A stretch of DNA of 64,000 nucleotides from Limonium bicolor (Eukaryota > Streptophyta > Magnoliopsida > Caryophyllales > Plumbaginaceae): the NCBI GenBank assembly GCA_023374045.1, contig CM041776.1:124401733-124465732 (forward strand). The letters run 5' to 3'. The position numbers were made by a program, and so were the translations under genes. The notes beneath the pieces are model-generated. The model had not been told where the DNA came from. It did no database searches and worked only from the letters and a program-made list of their open reading frames with translations. Within the stretch, counting starts at the first letter, position 1, and every line of letters begins with the position of its first letter. Below are positions 34,445 to 48,732 of the stretch, piece by piece.

Positions 34445-36105
34445 ACATTATTTGTATGGGGTATATGTGACAATTTATTCTGACCACAAAAGTTTGAAGT
34501 ACTTGTTCACTCAGAAGGAGTTGAACATGAGACAAAGAAGGTGGGTTGAGTTTCTAAACGATTACGACATCAATCTACAGTTTAAAGAGGGTAAGGCAAA
34601 TGTGGTAGCTGACGCACTGAGTCGCCGAGCACACTCTCTCCATTCGCTAGTCTCTCATTCTAGCTTGGTTGAAGAGGTGCGAGTGCTCAGATGTCGGATC
34701 AGTATATGTTAGAGATCAGGCAGAAGCTTATTGATGGCACATTCGAGGGTCAGAGGTACGACTTCCGACTCCATGATGATGACCTGATTAGGCTCAATGG
34801 CCGACTGTGTATTTCGAGGAGTAGCGCTGAAATGAAGGAGCGCATACTGAGTGAATCCTATTGCTCTACGACTTCGATTCACCCCGGAGCTTCAAAGATG
34901 TACAAGGGTATGAAACGTTATTTTTGGTGGGCTGGAATGAAAAAGGATGTAAATGATTATGTATTGAGGTGTCTCACTTGCCAGAAGGTCAAGTTTGAGC
35001 ACCGACAGCCTGGTGGTATGGTACAGCCAATGCCAGTGCCTGAGTGGAAGTTCCATGACATTTCTATGGACTTCGTAGTAGGGCTTCCGCCTACAAGGGG
35101 AGGTCTGAATATGATTTGGGTTGTTGTTGACCGACTGACCAAGGTGGCTCGATTCATACCGATGAAGGACACCTGGAAAGTGGCAAAACGAGCAGAGCTC
35201 TTCGACAGAGAGATTGTAAGACATCATGGGGTACCGAAAACAATTGTATCTGATTGGGATACCAGATTCCTTTCGAGGCATTGGAAATCCACGCGGGAAG
35301 CGCTTGGTACCGAGCTGAAGCTAAGTACAGCGTTCCACCCACAGACATGGTCAGAGTGAGCGCACTATCCAGACACTTGAGGATATGTTACGTGCATGTG
35401 CACTTGATTTTCAGACCAGCTGGATTGATAAGTTACATCTGATCGAGTTTAGTTACAACAACAGTTACCATGCTTCGATCAAGATGTCTCCCTTCCAGGC
35501 TTTGTACGGTAGATCATGCCGCACGCCATTATGCTGGGATGAGTCGAGTGAGACGGTCATTATAGGACCAGAGTATCTAGAACAAGTTCAAGCAGAAGTA
35601 CGCCAAATCCGGGCTAACATGAAGTCAGCTCAGGATAGGCAGAAATCATACGCCGATGTGCGCAGACGGGACCTGGAGTTCGCCGTGGGCGATCAGGTAT
35701 TTCTTAGAGTATCCCCCATGAAGGGAGTATTTTGTTTTGGCCAGAAAGGCAAGTTGAGCCCGAAATATGTGGGGCCTTATGTTGTGAAGGAGCGGATCGG
35801 CCCGGTAGCTTACAGACTTGATTTACCCGCCGAGCTGGGCAAGGTACATGATGTATTTCATGTGTCCCAGTTGAAGAATATATGTCTCATCCGTCTCATG
35901 TGCTTCAGCCTGAAAGGCTAACCTTAGAGCCGACCATGCGATCAGTGGAGACTCTGGTACGGATTCTGGACACTAAGACTCGAGACACTCGCCATAAGTC
36001 TGTGAGACTGGTGAAGGTCCTCTGGTCTAACCAGGACGTCGAGGAGGCCACTTGGAGCTGGAAGATAAGGTGAAGGCGAAGTACCCGTCATTGTTTACTT
36101 CTTAG
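34445..36105 (+). pseudogene. E-family pol fragment, unit 2: RNase H end, integrase, chromodomain
   Basis: Same start point and content as the unit 1 fragment. It keeps the intact CLTCQKVKFEH zinc-finger half, the integrase core (MDFV, SDWDTRF) and chromodomain tail. Single-base or 2-base losses shift the frame near 34680 (GGTGCGAGTG), 35346 (after HPQT), 35876 (TTGAAGAATAT) and 36055 (CTTGGAGC). Ends with TAG at 36103-36105. Not functional as it stands and without a promoter. Confidence 0.92.
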
Positions 36106-36355
36106 TATTTGTATGTATAGGGTATGGGGCGTACCCCTATTTTTAGGGGGGTAGAGCCGTTTCGGTTTTGTGTGTACGACGTGTATTTAAATACATCGTC
36201 TATGTTATGTTGTTATGTTACAGACCGTTGTGTCTGAATGATGTTATGTTATTTGGACCTTGTGTCCGATGTTATGTAAGTATGTTGTTAATGTTGTTAT
36301 GGAAGTATTGTTTATAGTATTCCCGTGTTCTAATATTTAGGATATGCGGAAGTAT

Positions 36356-36390
36356 GAACTTTGGGGACAAAGTTCTTTTAAGGGGGTAGA
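36356..36390 (+). promoter_or_regulatory. Hairpin plus polypurine tract before LTR2
   Basis: GAACTTTG-GGGA-CAAAGTTC at 36356-36375, then TTTTAAGGGGGTAGA, with one G fewer than in the other units. Confidence 0.85.
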
Positions 36391-36391
36391 T

Positions 36392-39300
36392 TGAAATACC
36401 CAAACCTTAGTATGTTGTTTAAACATTTAAATATGGTATATTAAGACTAAAAAGAGTCTTAGAAACATTAGTAAACAATTTAAACCATAGAAAACACAAA
36501 AAAATACCTTAAGGTCAATATGGGCAAAAATGCTCTAAGCTTGGGATAAGTTTGGTTAAGACCTAATAAGCTTACCAAGACTTTATTTAGGTGTTAATGA
36601 ACATATTAAACCAATTACCAAAGAAAACCAAGCTTGAAAACAAGTTAAAACACAAAATGTGCTTTAAGGAGTCTTAAAGCACGTTTTTGAAAATTATCTT
36701 GTAAATGAGTTTTGAATGGCTAAATGTCCATCATTACTCTTTAATTAACATGTGTACTACTTAGTATCACATTAGGAAGTCTAAATCAATGGGAAATCAA
36801 AAATTTCACAACTATGTGCCTTGTTTTAGTGAATAGTAACTAAAATAAGCTAGATTATAACATATGTCAATGTAAGTAATTTAATTGGTCAACAAAGACT
36901 AAAATACCCCTTAATATAATATGGGGGCCGGTTTTCATGGTGGTGAGTCACCACTTATGCTAACCTATTAAGTAAAGAAAAGATGACTACTTAAGTTACT
37001 ATTTGCTTTAACATATAATATCTTTTTAAAGCAAACTTCAAACTCATTCTCTCTCTTCCCCTTGCATTCCCACCGTCTTCTACCTTCCTTCTTTCTCTCA
37101 TTTCCGATTTTGCAACAGCACCACCACCATCATTCTTCATCTTCAATCACTTGTAATTCCTAGCTCACTTTGCCAAATCAAAAACTAAGACCACCATTCT
37201 CTTTGTCTTGCCAAGCTCTTCAACTTCATCCTTTCAAAATTCCAAGATCTCCATTTCGGTGCCAAGAGGAATCTCCATGGGAGGAGCTTGAGCTCACCTT
37301 TTTACATTTTATTGTTCTCCTTTGCTTCAAGGTAAGGAATCTCCATGGGAGGAGCTTGAGCTCACCTTTCGGTGCCAAGAGGAATCTCTTTCAAATACCA
37401 AGGTAAAACAACTATCTTAATGTTTTAAAACAATGTATAACCTAGGGTTTACAATGAGATGAAGCATAAAGCTTGTATACTCATTTTATAATTTGTATAA
37501 TGTTTAGAAGTTGACAAGCAACTAAAGCCTTGCCGATTTTAATCAAGGAAACGAGAAAGAAGTTTGTGAGGAAAAGAGGTAAATGTGCTAACCTAATGTA
37601 GTTTAAAGTCTTAGGAGAAATGAGCTTATGTTGCTTATTAAAATGATCTAAGGAGCCAATGGTGAATGACTTAGTAAAATGTTCTTAAGGAGACTAGTAA
37701 AAAGGCATATGTGTTGTTGTGTGTATTTGCAGGTCAAAGGCAAATATATTGTGGGAAATTCAGTGCTTATGGTTTATGCACACTAAGGGCCTAAGAGCCA
37801 TGTTATTTAAGGGCCTAAGTGCCAAGCAATTTAAATTATGCACTATATTGTGATGTAGTGTTAAATGAGTGAAGTTTTGTGTACAAGAATGCTCTTGATG
37901 GATCTAAGTGTTCTTGAATGTTTGATGGTGAAAACAATGTGTTTTGGCTTAGTAATGTCTAGGAGAACCCATGTCGAAATTTAGATAATGTATAAGAAGT
38001 TTTAGGTGTTTAAAATGAGTTTGATGAGTTAGGAAGTGTTTAGCAGGGTTAAGTGTTCTACTAGGGAAGGAAACATGCATTAAGGTATTCTAAGATGTAA
38101 AAAGGACTTAGGCAATGTTTTAGAGGATTTAGAATGCAAATGAGTGCTTTGGGATAGTTCAAGATCATGGTGAGATTGTGTTTAGGACTTGTGCAATGTT
38201 GGTGAATAAGAAGAAGTGATGTGTTGCATGGAGGAGCTATAAACTTGTAGAGATATTCAAGGAGTTGGTTAGGAAGAAAAGATGCTTGGGAGATGATGTT
38301 GTAGTGGTGAGAAAACATTTGGAATAGTGGAAGTTATAGGTATGAAACACCACATAGAAACTTAGTGAAAAACATTACAAGTGTAAACCTTTTTATAAGA
38401 ATTTGTGTAATGCTTGAGGAGGATTTTGATGAATGATTTAAGGAGTTTAATGGAGGTCTTAAGGTGTGTTTGAGTGCCCAAATAAGGTTAGAACATACTA
38501 GGATATATGAGTTGAAGTTTGGAGTTAAATGGGCAATTAAAACAAGGGTCTGGAGCAGACCGACCTTGGGGACCGGACCGCAAGGTCGGTCGAGCCCAGT
38601 TTACCCTGCGAGAAATGGTCTCTGGAATGGACCGACCTTGGGGACCGGACTTGCAAGGTCGGTCGGGCATGGATTTTTAGTACGGATTGAGTCTCTGGAA
38701 TAGACCGACCTTGGGACCGGACTTACAAGGTCGGTCATGCCTAAATCTTTGTACGTAAGTGATTCTCGGGAATCGACCGATCTTGCGACCGGACATGCCA
38801 AGATCGGTCGGGCCTTGAGTTTTCAAAGGGGAAAAACAATCGGGAATAGACCGACCTTGTGAACCGAACTTGCAAGGTCGGTCGGAGTAGAATTTTTGAC
38901 GGTAATGTGTTCTGGAATGGACCGACCTTGTGTAAGGTCGGTCGGTAAGGTCGGTCGCACCAAAACTTGTAAAAAAAACAAAGTATGGCTTAAGTAGTTA
39001 ACCCTAGGGGGTATGATGAAGGTAATCAAGGATAAGTTTGAGGATTAAAATGTCATATAACCATGTTAAACACTTAGTAAATTTGAAGTTAAGTAAGTTA
39101 ATTAACCGACATTCTTAATTATGTATAGGAGTGGCCTACGGTGAAAATCAATCGAAGCAAGGACCAAGGTATGGTTTTCTTGCAGTCTGTTGCCTACCGG
39201 TTTTCACCGGCTTGTGTGTTGTTTGTTTTTCTGAGTGTTTATGATGTTATAAGACTTAAATCATGTAATGAGTTTACAGTTGTTCATATTATTGTATAGT

Positions 39301-40331
39301 TAAGTGTGACTCATACCCCTTGTGTGTGACTAACAAGACTTAACCACATGCTGTGATTTGTTATCGAGTTCCAACAGTGAACTTCTAACGAGTGTTAACT
39401 GGGGTGAGGAATCCGGTTGTCCGGTCACGCGTGTAAGTATAAGAGTAGATATCTGTATCAGATTCGACTCTTATGATGTTAAGATTGTTCTCCTTTATTT
39501 GGCGTTCGATCTCCTGCTAGCTTCCTCCAAAGCTTACCTATTCTGACTTATGATCGGTTTAGGGGAACATGTGTTTGTGTGGTGTGTTCGGGTCACAATA
39601 TCCGAACCATCTGTGACTTAAGTTACTCGTTCGACTAACAGAACGGTAATGAGTGTGTGTAACAAGCTTAACATGAGGGTGAACCATTCTCTAGGCTTCT
39701 TATGTTGATTAACCTTCTTGGTTTGTTGTTGTGGGAAGTGTACTCACTATGTATGTGATGTTGTGCTATGCAATATTGTTGCTATGCCATATGTATATGT
39801 TATATGTTAAAATGAATGCCATGTTATCATGACAATTAGTTGCGCGTATCTCGGTAGCCGATGGGCTGCGCGTTAACCATACCAGCCAAGGGTTGCTGAC
39901 CCCCTCAGGGGCTCCATATTTTTACTACAGGATGAGGATCCAGGAAGCGGAATGGCTATAGTCTCTAGGTTGCAGAAATACTTTTGGTTATTTTGGATGT
40001 TGAGCCCGGGATGCGCCTGTGCTCCCGTGGCGTTATATTTTGGTACCGTTTGTGTTAAAGTGACGGTCGTTTACAGTTGACAGTGGAGTTCATGTGTACA
40101 GTTTACAGTGACGGGTTGTATTAAATACTCGGTTTGTTGGTTATGTATATATGGTTGTTATTACCTAATGCTTGGGAGTCTGATCATCAGACCGGTACAC
40201 TTGTATTTATTCTGCCTAGTTAACCACGTGGGTGGTTAACCGGCGTTGTAGCACCGAGTCGTTTAGTTATTGTTTAGTTGTCTTTCCGCTGCGATTTCAG
40301 TTATTGTTAAGTGATTTGTAGGGGTGTTACA
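36392..40331 (+). mobile_element. E-family LTR 2 (3.9 kb)
   Basis: TGAAATACCC to GGGGTGTTACA, followed as in unit 1 by AGTACTAAAG of the M internal region. The hairpin cluster at 38554-38957 is well preserved. The leader duplication of GGAATCTCCATGGGAGGAGC (about 37267 and 37338) is as in LTR1 and LTR3. The TATA box has lost one base. Confidence 0.92.
38554..38957. repeat. GACCGACCTTG/CAAGGTCGGTC hairpin cluster in LTR2
   Basis: Six inverted repeats in the same order as in the other E LTRs, including the GACCGATCTTG variant with its matching CAAGATCGGTC arm near 38775-38805. Confidence 0.85.
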
Positions 40332-43300
40332 AGTACTAAAGATCTATCAATGGACACGCGTTATTTTTATATACAAGGCTTAATGAGTTGTAGCTTGTCT
40401 ATCCATTCCCTCTGAAGATCTAATGTTCATACTCTTAGCGTTCTCTCAAGTGTCTAAATCGTTCTTTCAAACCGACCTTTGGTATGAGGATGATGCTTAA
40501 TCCGAAACTACTGTTTAGTGCTTATTGCGCTTTACAGTTTTATCTCCAACGTCTTAAGACATGTCCAATGTCTGCACTTAATAATTCGTGCTCATCGCAC
40601 TTCATAATTCTTAATTATTTTCTGTCTGAAATGAGTTCTCTGATTCTTTTGTGTTGTTGGTTCAACTGAGTTCCTTCTCTTCAACTGTTTGTTGTAGTAG
40701 CTGCTGCTCTCGTCTGATCTTGCGTCGTTGACCGTGGTACGGAGTTGACTACTTCCCGAGTTCCTTACACTACACGTCTAAATGTATGGGGTACCTTACT
40801 GGTACATTACTACTTACCCGACAAACTCATAAATGAGTCTGTCAGGCCTGCAAGCCCCTGTGGGGTGCAGTCGTCCCACATCTTGTTTTAGTAAACTCGT
40901 AGTGTCCGTCGCACGTTTAGCTTTTGCTAAATATGAAGTATTCTGTTGTCGATCTCCTCTTTCATCATTCCATAATACACTTATTGTTCTTCTTGAACTT
41001 AATCACGGGAAATCCATCTATCATGTTCTTAGATGTGGCATGGTCTAGCTCCTTTATGTATTTCGTACTGACTTGATCTCTTAGTAACTGAGGTCTCTTT
41101 CCACAAAGCCGATTATCTTGTTTCTCATGTTTGTTCTACTAGGAATGCACTTCCAGTTCCTTAAGGAATGGCAGAGTGCTTCCTATGAAATCTTACCTCG
41201 CATGGTCTAGACTACTGGCATCAATGCACAGTTCGTATACCATCTTATTCCCTTACTTATATCGGTCTTAGCTCATAGATGTAATTGATTTTGTGTCAAT
41301 ATTTGACGGCTTATACATGATGGTCGCTCTACTACGCACCATGACTTAATCCACTTATATAAGTATTGTCCTCATAACCTCCGCTACCGTGGTAGTTGGC
41401 CTTTACTCTATTGCTCATTGATGGTGCAACTACTTAATCATTTATTCTTACATCATATCTTTTATTCAATCCCTTCTTGGTGTAAACACATTGGGAGTTC
41501 TCTAATTCAAGGTGTATGGCGGTTGTCGTACCATGTTGTAATATTGTTACCATTTAATATGAAGGTGTTTTGCTTCAATCTCGGGTTCGCAAGTAGGTTA
41601 ATCTTTCTCACATTCTTTCATCCCTTACGATGTTATTTACCAAGTAGTTTACTGGTTACTGAAGAAGTTATCCACTGAGCCATATGCTCTTTTGAGTGTT
41701 GGTCACTTGACGTGCCATATTGTGCACTCACAATGATGATCTCTGACGATTACTAGTTTCTAAATCCTGGGTGTTGGATATACGGTTCATCTATGCAGTC
41801 TTCCTTATTATTTATGTGTAACTGGAATGTTCTAAGGTAATTTCAGGGTTTACGGTCTCCATTCTCTAATAAAAGTGTATTCTATCTCTAATAAGTGAAA
41901 GCCCTTTTGAGGGGTTATATTCCCACTCATGGCCCCACAAGGAGAGGTATCCCCACCCTAAAAGGAATGGTTTGTTCTCCGCCCCTGTCAATAGTATTAT
42001 CTCAATATTCTCATTGGTGCCCTTTCCTGGCAATTCTTCCACAATCTAAGTTATAGGTTTTAACCGTTCATATCTACGAATTGTAGTTCGTTCATGGCTT
42101 AGACAAGCCCTCTTATGCCTTTCTGCGCCTCGGGCTCTGATTGGTTAACATCCTCTGGCTCGTAGGCTCTTACTGCTTAATTTTATTGAGTAAGAGCCAG
42201 TGCTCGGTTCACGTCTTGTACTCTTACTCATCTATGGGTTATCTATCCTCATAAGTTTCTGGTTCTTTAAATTCTATCAACCGCTTGGTTACATCATTAA
42301 ATGTAGTACCGAGCTTCATGGTAAGTTACTGGATCCTGCTTCCCGCTACGGTGGTTCGGTTAAGTAGTCTGACGTTAGTCAGTGCCTGTGACAATCCCTT
42401 CGCTCTCATAGACTTGTGTCTGTTAACAATTAAGGATTCACTCGTATTAGGCATCTGCCTTACGGTTGTCTAAATTGGATATTTATCCAGGTTATCATGT
42501 GTTCCCATCTCAACGCTTCGTTCAACTCTCATTGACTACGCCACACCGTCGATGATTAATCATACTTGGGTGTTATGAGTTGGGCAAGCAATACTAACCA
42601 TCATTTTTGAGTTTCGTTCTGCTCGACTATGCCACACCGTGGTGTAGTCCTCCGAGCTTCCCTCTGTCGGATTTGTATGTCTTTAATCCTTAGTTGGTTA
42701 TAGCTTAAGTTCATTTCCTCTATCCCTGTTTCCGAGGTTTACCAACATCTTCATTGAAGAATGGTTGTTACTGATATTCTTAGTGGTCATCCCCCATCCG
42801 GGAAGACGTTGTGTCCCAGTTCTTGTTGGTAATAAGTTCGTATGTGTGCTACATAGTCCTCATCTTGTATTCCGTCCAAGTTCATCTCCCTGCTGACTGG
42901 TGTGTCGACTCTCTTACGTTCATGTTGTAGTAGTAGGTACTGTTGTTAAAATTTTTATATTTTAACCGTCCAAGTTTCCTCTGGACTGTTGTGTCGACAT
43001 CAATATATCACCGTCTGCCTTCCAAGGTCTCATTCTATAGCGATAATAAGCGTTATAGCTGTAGCATCTACTATCTTGCCATGACGGCTTCCGTATAGCT
43101 TTATCGTGGCAGCACTTGCTATGGCAAGTGCACCATGCAAGATGGGCTATCGGTACTGTGCACATCGGTGATGACACTTTCTCTTAATCTCAACGTGATC
43201 GGTAGTCCTCGGGACTCCTTCGATGTTCTCTTGTTTTGGATAACTGACCATCCGGCAGTTTCCTGGATGTTTTGACAACACTGTCACTTATCAGGGCATT

Positions 43301-44083
43301 CCTCTTGCTGAGGGAACCCCTTGTTATTTATTTATGTCGTAATACTCGCTCCTGTTTCCACACACTTTGTCGTGGTTACTAAGTAATGATTCTCCCTTAG
43401 GCACTACGTAGTAGTCCTATTTCAGTGTTCAATTTGTGCATGTTTCGTTAGTCGCCTGAGCTATGTCGGCCAGGTTTTATAACCTTCCTCATTGTATGGG
43501 GTCTGGAGTTCCCGTTTCAAATTGGACTTTCCAGTAGTCTTAATTCTCATGCTATGTACTATCCCGCTGCAATGCTCTTTCGGACCGCTATCCGGTACTC
43601 ATATCCTTCTCTTTTCCTCTCCATTGCACTCGCAGTGCTTTTCTTATTGTTGGTATGGTGGGTTATTTTGACTGCATAGCATGTCGACCCATGTTGCCGG
43701 TAATTACCGTTCTCTTACAGGTATAATTCCGTTGGCAGCGCCTATTTCATCATTGCGCTCCAATTAAAACCTCCAAGTTTTCGTAAACTGTTGTATAACG
43801 ATGTGTCTTTTGTATCGCTTAATGTTAACTAACTACTAGATCGGGTTTCCCCCGAGTAAGAGAAGACTTTCTTCTCTCTGGCGTTTGTTCCCCATATTCA
43901 AAGTTAGGGTAATGGAGGGCGGGTTTAGGTACTATAGATATCCGGTAAGCACCGGAAGTCCTAACTAACGCACCTCTCGCTCTATCTCTCAACCCTTAAC
44001 CCATAACTCAAACTCTAACTCGGTATCCTCCTAAGTTCGGTAATTCTAGTCATTGAGCGTAACTACGCTCTGATATCACTTTT
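40332..44083 (-). pseudogene. M-family 5' internal region, unit 2, heavily decayed
   Basis: Collinear with 27937-31752. A 71-codon minus-strand frame (43177-42962) retains a CYSYNAYYRYRMR stretch that may be a decayed second zinc knuckle (E: CYCEKWGHRDYEC). Between 42790 and 42960 the order of short segments differs from unit 1, with a net loss of over 100 bases. The primer site complement is at 44067-44078. Confidence 0.7.
44067..44078 (-). promoter_or_regulatory. M-family primer-binding site, unit 2/3 boundary
   Basis: GCTCTGATATCA, complement of a tRNA-iMet primer site, identical to that at 31736-31747 and placed just before the M LTR. Confidence 0.85.
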
Positions 44084-46783
44084 TGTAACACCCCATCTCA
44101 TAAATCCATTCTCAACTCATAAACCTCCAACCAATTATATTAAGAACACAATGGAATTCTTACAACAATTGGTGTTACCGCGCCGTCAGTCACCCACGTG
44201 ACTAACTAGGCATACTAAATACTCCAAGAACTAGCTACGGTCTGATGGACCCGAATATACCGAACATTAGTATACTAAAACCTTAACCAAATATATGTTC
44301 TTATTCCAAGCATCTCATATCCTAATACATCGTACTAACATCTCATCCATTTACTGAACGGTGTACATGCACAACTCGTATAACAAAAGAAAACAACCCG
44401 AAGTACTACTACTACCGACCTCCTACTCTCAGGACGGTCGTCTCTGTCGTTCACCTACAAAATTTAAACAGCAGCCCCCGAGGGGGTCAACACCTTTGCT
44501 GGTACGATTCTCTTATAGCCCCCAAGCTAACGGGACTACGACGACTAATTGTTGATAGCATGAAGTTGATTAGATGCACAACATAAATAAGAAGTGCAAT
44601 AAACAACAAGCCACATAGGAGCAACCAGAGTTCAAACACTATGAACGACTTAAAAGCGTTCCCTTAGTAAGTGAGTTAGTCTTTTAACTGCTTAAATTAT
44701 GATACCTTTAATCTCAGTCCATTCTTATCTTACCTTAATCTAAATCCTTATCTCAGTCTCAATGTGCCAACCGTTCTTTAATTAGAATTGGTTGTACTTT
44801 ATCTCAAATCGTATCTCAAATCTTATCTCAGATCTTATCTCAATTAAGACAACCGTTCTTTAATTAGAATGGTTGTTTCCTTAATTCATTGTTTATCTAG
44901 TCGGGTCAAGGAAACCCTAACCAACGAGTTATCAGCTCCATTGGTTTACATAAACAATATTTGTTAGAAATAGTTGGGATTTAGGTAGATCCCCCACACC
45001 ATCTCAGTAATGCCTCCCACCTCGAACAGAATTCGAGGTGACCGAGTCTTTATGTCGACTCTAGGCAACGAGTCAGAAGACAAGTCATATTTGGAAGTCG
45101 GAAACCTGATAAGGATACCGACCTCCCCCAATACACATGTGCCGGTACCATACAGGATTCCTCACTCACTCCCCCCCCCCCAAGTTCTAATTAATAGAAA
45201 TCTCAATGTCAATGTTTGTTAGTTAACCACCTTCAGTTACTAATAAACAATATTTGGGAGTGTTCCTTATTCTCACACAATTCGTTACTAAAACACTGTT
45301 AGTAAGTTCTCAAGGTAAGTTGTGTTAGTGCATCACAATCACACATAACATAATATTCCGGTTGCATGCTTTATCTTGTTTAGTCGGCACACATAAACAA
45401 ATAGCACACAAGCTGAGGGACACCTCGTTACCAAGCAGGCTACAAAAAAACCATACCGTACACCGTCGGTTGTTCGGTTGCTTACTCTCCTTCAGAGTCC
45501 AGATTCCCATGTCCTAAAACATTGATCCAATTTAAGTTATTAATTAACTTAACTCAACCCGGCTTACTTAACTTACTTAGTCATTAATGACCCCCATCTT
45601 ATTCCCACTTAAGTTCTTGTAAACTTAATCTGAAACACAAAAACCAATTACTTAAGTTAATCCCTTAAGTCCTTATATGCTTATTTATCCAATCATCCTT
45701 ACCCTCTTAATGGCTTACTACTAATACCACTTAACATCCTTAAAATTTGAAAAGATTTTTTTTTTATAAGGGTCGACCGACCCAACCCCCTGAGTCGGTC
45801 CATTCCAGTAACATTCTGGTTCGAAAACTTTTGCCCGACCGACCCAAGCTCAGCCCGACCGACCAAACGACCCTCTGGGTCTATCCATTCCAAGAAAGAT
45901 TTCGTCTGGCTTAATACAGTCCGACCACCCAGACAGGGTCGGTCCCCTGGTCGGTCCACTGCAGATTCTTCCCAAAATTCTATTTTGTTCCCAAAATCTT
46001 CCATAAGTTACCCAACTGTCCTTACATGTTCTAAACACCATTTGGTACCTTATTCCCACCTTAAAACATCCACTAAACCCTCCTTAACCATTTACTTAGT
46101 TCTCGAGAAATTCCTAACACTTGTTAGTTAATTCCTTATATTCCAATAAGTAATTTACCTAAGAGACTCAACTAACACAAAATATTTCCTTCCATCAATG
46201 TAACCACTCCTCAAGCATTATCACTCATTCCATTTCCTCTGCACAAACTTCTCAAACTTGCTCATGGTTACTTACTCTAGCTCATGCTTAAATCTTCACA
46301 AGACAACATACCTTATTTTCCTTCAAACTTGCATAAGTTTCTTAACTTCTCTTATCATGGTTGTGGTGCCTAAAAATCACCATTAATACCCCTAGTTTCT
46401 CCTAAGCATCCCTAGGTCATCTTTTTACTCAAGAACACTTTAGTTTACCCATTGCACCTAAACAACTCTTAATGTTTACTAATTACTTCCTAGCTCATAA
46501 AGTCTCCTTAAAACATGTTAAACACTTGGTTTCCTACATTCCAAGTCCTTTAATTACCATTAAGGTTATACTCACTAGTTCACATGTAACCTCTCTTAAC
46601 ATTTTTACAACATTCCCCTACTAACTTTTGTTCCATCCAATACATGCCTTTATATCTCAATTATGGTGTGTTTAGTCCACCCATTCAACCTCAAAACTCC
46701 TCTAATAAGCACTAAGTATCCTAAACCTCAACGTCACCTTAATTCTATCACTTCCACCAATTTAACTCTTAATGATCCCTAGT
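44084..46783 (-). mobile_element. Minus-strand M-family LTR, unit 3 (5' end deleted)
   Basis: Collinear with 31753-34444 and ending at the same breakpoint. It shares with unit 2 variants absent from unit 1 (GTTAGAAATAGTTGGG; a long C-run near 45170), so units 2 and 3 are the closer pair here. GACCGACC cluster at 45775-45960, partly eroded. Confidence 0.88.
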
Positions 46784-48447
46784 ACATTATTGTATGGGGT
46801 ATATGTGACAATTTATTCTGACCACAAAGTTGAAGTTTGAAGTCTTGTTCACTCAGAAGGAGTTGAACATGAGACAAAGAAGGTGGGTTGAGTTTCTAAC
46901 GATTACGACATCAATCTACAGTTTAAAGAGGGTAAGGCAAATGTGGTAGCTGACGCACTGAGTCGCCAAGCACACTCTCTCCATTCGCTAGTCTCTCATT
47001 CTAGCTTGGTTGAAGAGGTGTAGAGTGCTCAGATGTCGGATCAGTATATGTCAGAGATCAGGCAGAAGCTTATTGGGCACATTCGAGGGTCAGAGGTACG
47101 ACTTCCGACTCCATGATGATGACCTGATTAGGCTCAATGGCCGACTGTGTATTCGAGGAGTAGCGCTGAAATGAAGGAGCGCATACTGAGTGAATCCTAT
47201 TGCTCTATGACTTCGATTCACCCCGGAGCTTCAAAGATGTACAAGGGTATGAAACGTTATTTTTGGGGGCTGGAATGAAAAAGGATGTAAATGATTATGT
47301 ATTGAGGTGTCTCACTTGCCAGAAGGTCAAGTTTGAGCACCGACAGCCTGGTGGTATGGTACAGCCAATGCCAGTGCCTGAGTGGAAGTTCCATGACATT
47401 TCTATGGACTTCGTAGTAGGGCTTCCGCCTACAAGGGGAGGTCTGAATATGATTTGGGTTGTTGTTGACCGACTGACCAAGGTGGCTCGATTCATACCGA
47501 TGAAGGACACCTGGAAAGAAGCAAAACGAGCAGAGCTCTTCGACAGAGAGATTGTAAGACATCATGGGGTACCGAAAACAATTGTATCTGATTGGGATAC
47601 CAGATTCCTTTCGAGGCATTGGAAATCCACGCGGGAAGTGCTTGGTACCGAGCTGAAGCTAAGTACAGCGTTCCACCCACAGACAGATGGTCAGAGTGAG
47701 CGCACTATCCAGACACTTGAGGATATGTTACGTGCATGTGCACTTGATTTTCAGACCAGCTGGATTGATAAGTTACATCTGATCGAGTTTAGTTACAACA
47801 ACAGTTACCATGCTTCGATCAAGATGTCTCCCTTCTAGGCTTTGTACGGTAGATCATGCCGCACGCCATTATGCTGGGATGAGTCGAGTGAGACGGTCAT
47901 TATAGGACCAGAGTATCTAGAACAAGTTCAAGCAGAAGTACGCCAAATCCGGGCTAACATGAAGTCAGCTCAGGATAGGCAGAAATCATACGCCGATGTG
48001 CGCAGACGGGACCTGGAGTTGCCGTGGGCGATCAGGTATTTCTTAGAGTATCCCCATGAAAGGAGTATTTTTTGTTTTGGCCAGAAAGGCAAGTTGAGCC
48101 CGAAATATGTGGGGCCTTATGTTGTGAAGGAGCGGATCGGCCCAGTAGCTTACAGACTTGATTTACCCACCGAGCTGGGCAAGGTACATGATGTATTTCA
48201 TGTGTCCCAGTTGAAGAAATATATGTCTCATCCGTCTCATGTGCTTCAGCCTGAAAGGCTAACCTTAGAGCCGACCATGCGATTAGTGGAGACTCTGGTA
48301 CGGATTTTGGACACTAAGACTCGAGACACTCGCCATAAGTCTGTGACACTGGTGAAGGTCCTCTGGTCTAACCAGGACATCGAGGAGGCCACTTGGGAGC
48401 TGGAAGATAAGGTGAAGGCGAAGTACCCGTCATTGTTTACTTCTTAG
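46784..48447 (+). pseudogene. E-family pol fragment, unit 3: RNase H end, integrase, chromodomain
   Basis: Same breakpoint start as units 1 and 2, the most damaged of the three. It has changes at the RNase H end (about 46830), a TAG near 47021 where the others have CGG, a 4-base loss near 47075, a frame change near 47265, TAG at 47836-47838 in place of CAG of PFQALYG, and further shifts near 48020 and 48055. The integrase core from about 47280 to 47835 is open with MDFV, SDWDTRF and QSERTIQ intact. Ends at TAG 48445-48447, followed by the usual tract and LTR3. Confidence 0.9.
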
Positions 48448-48695
48448 TATTTGTATGTATAGGGTATGGGGCGTACCCCTATTTTTAGGGGGGTAGAGCC
48501 GTTTCGGTTTGTGTGTACGACGTGTATTTAAATACATCGTCTATGTTATGTTGTTATGTTACAGACCGTTGTGTCTGAATGATGTTATGTTATTGGACCT
48601 TGTGTCCGATGTTATGTAAGTATGTTGTTAATGTTGTTATGGAAGTATTGTTTATATGTATTCCCGTGTTCTAATATTAGGATATGCGGAAGTAT

Positions 48696-48731
48696 GAACT
48701 TTGGGGACAAAGTTCTTTTAAGGGGGGTAGA
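48696..48731 (+). promoter_or_regulatory. Hairpin plus polypurine tract before LTR3
   Basis: GAACTTTG-GGGA-CAAAGTTC at 48696-48715 and TTTTAAGGGGGGTAGA, immediately before TGAAATACCCC. It belongs to the pol fragment on the left, while LTR3 also serves as 5' LTR of the element on its right. Confidence 0.85.
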
Positions 48732-48732
48732 T

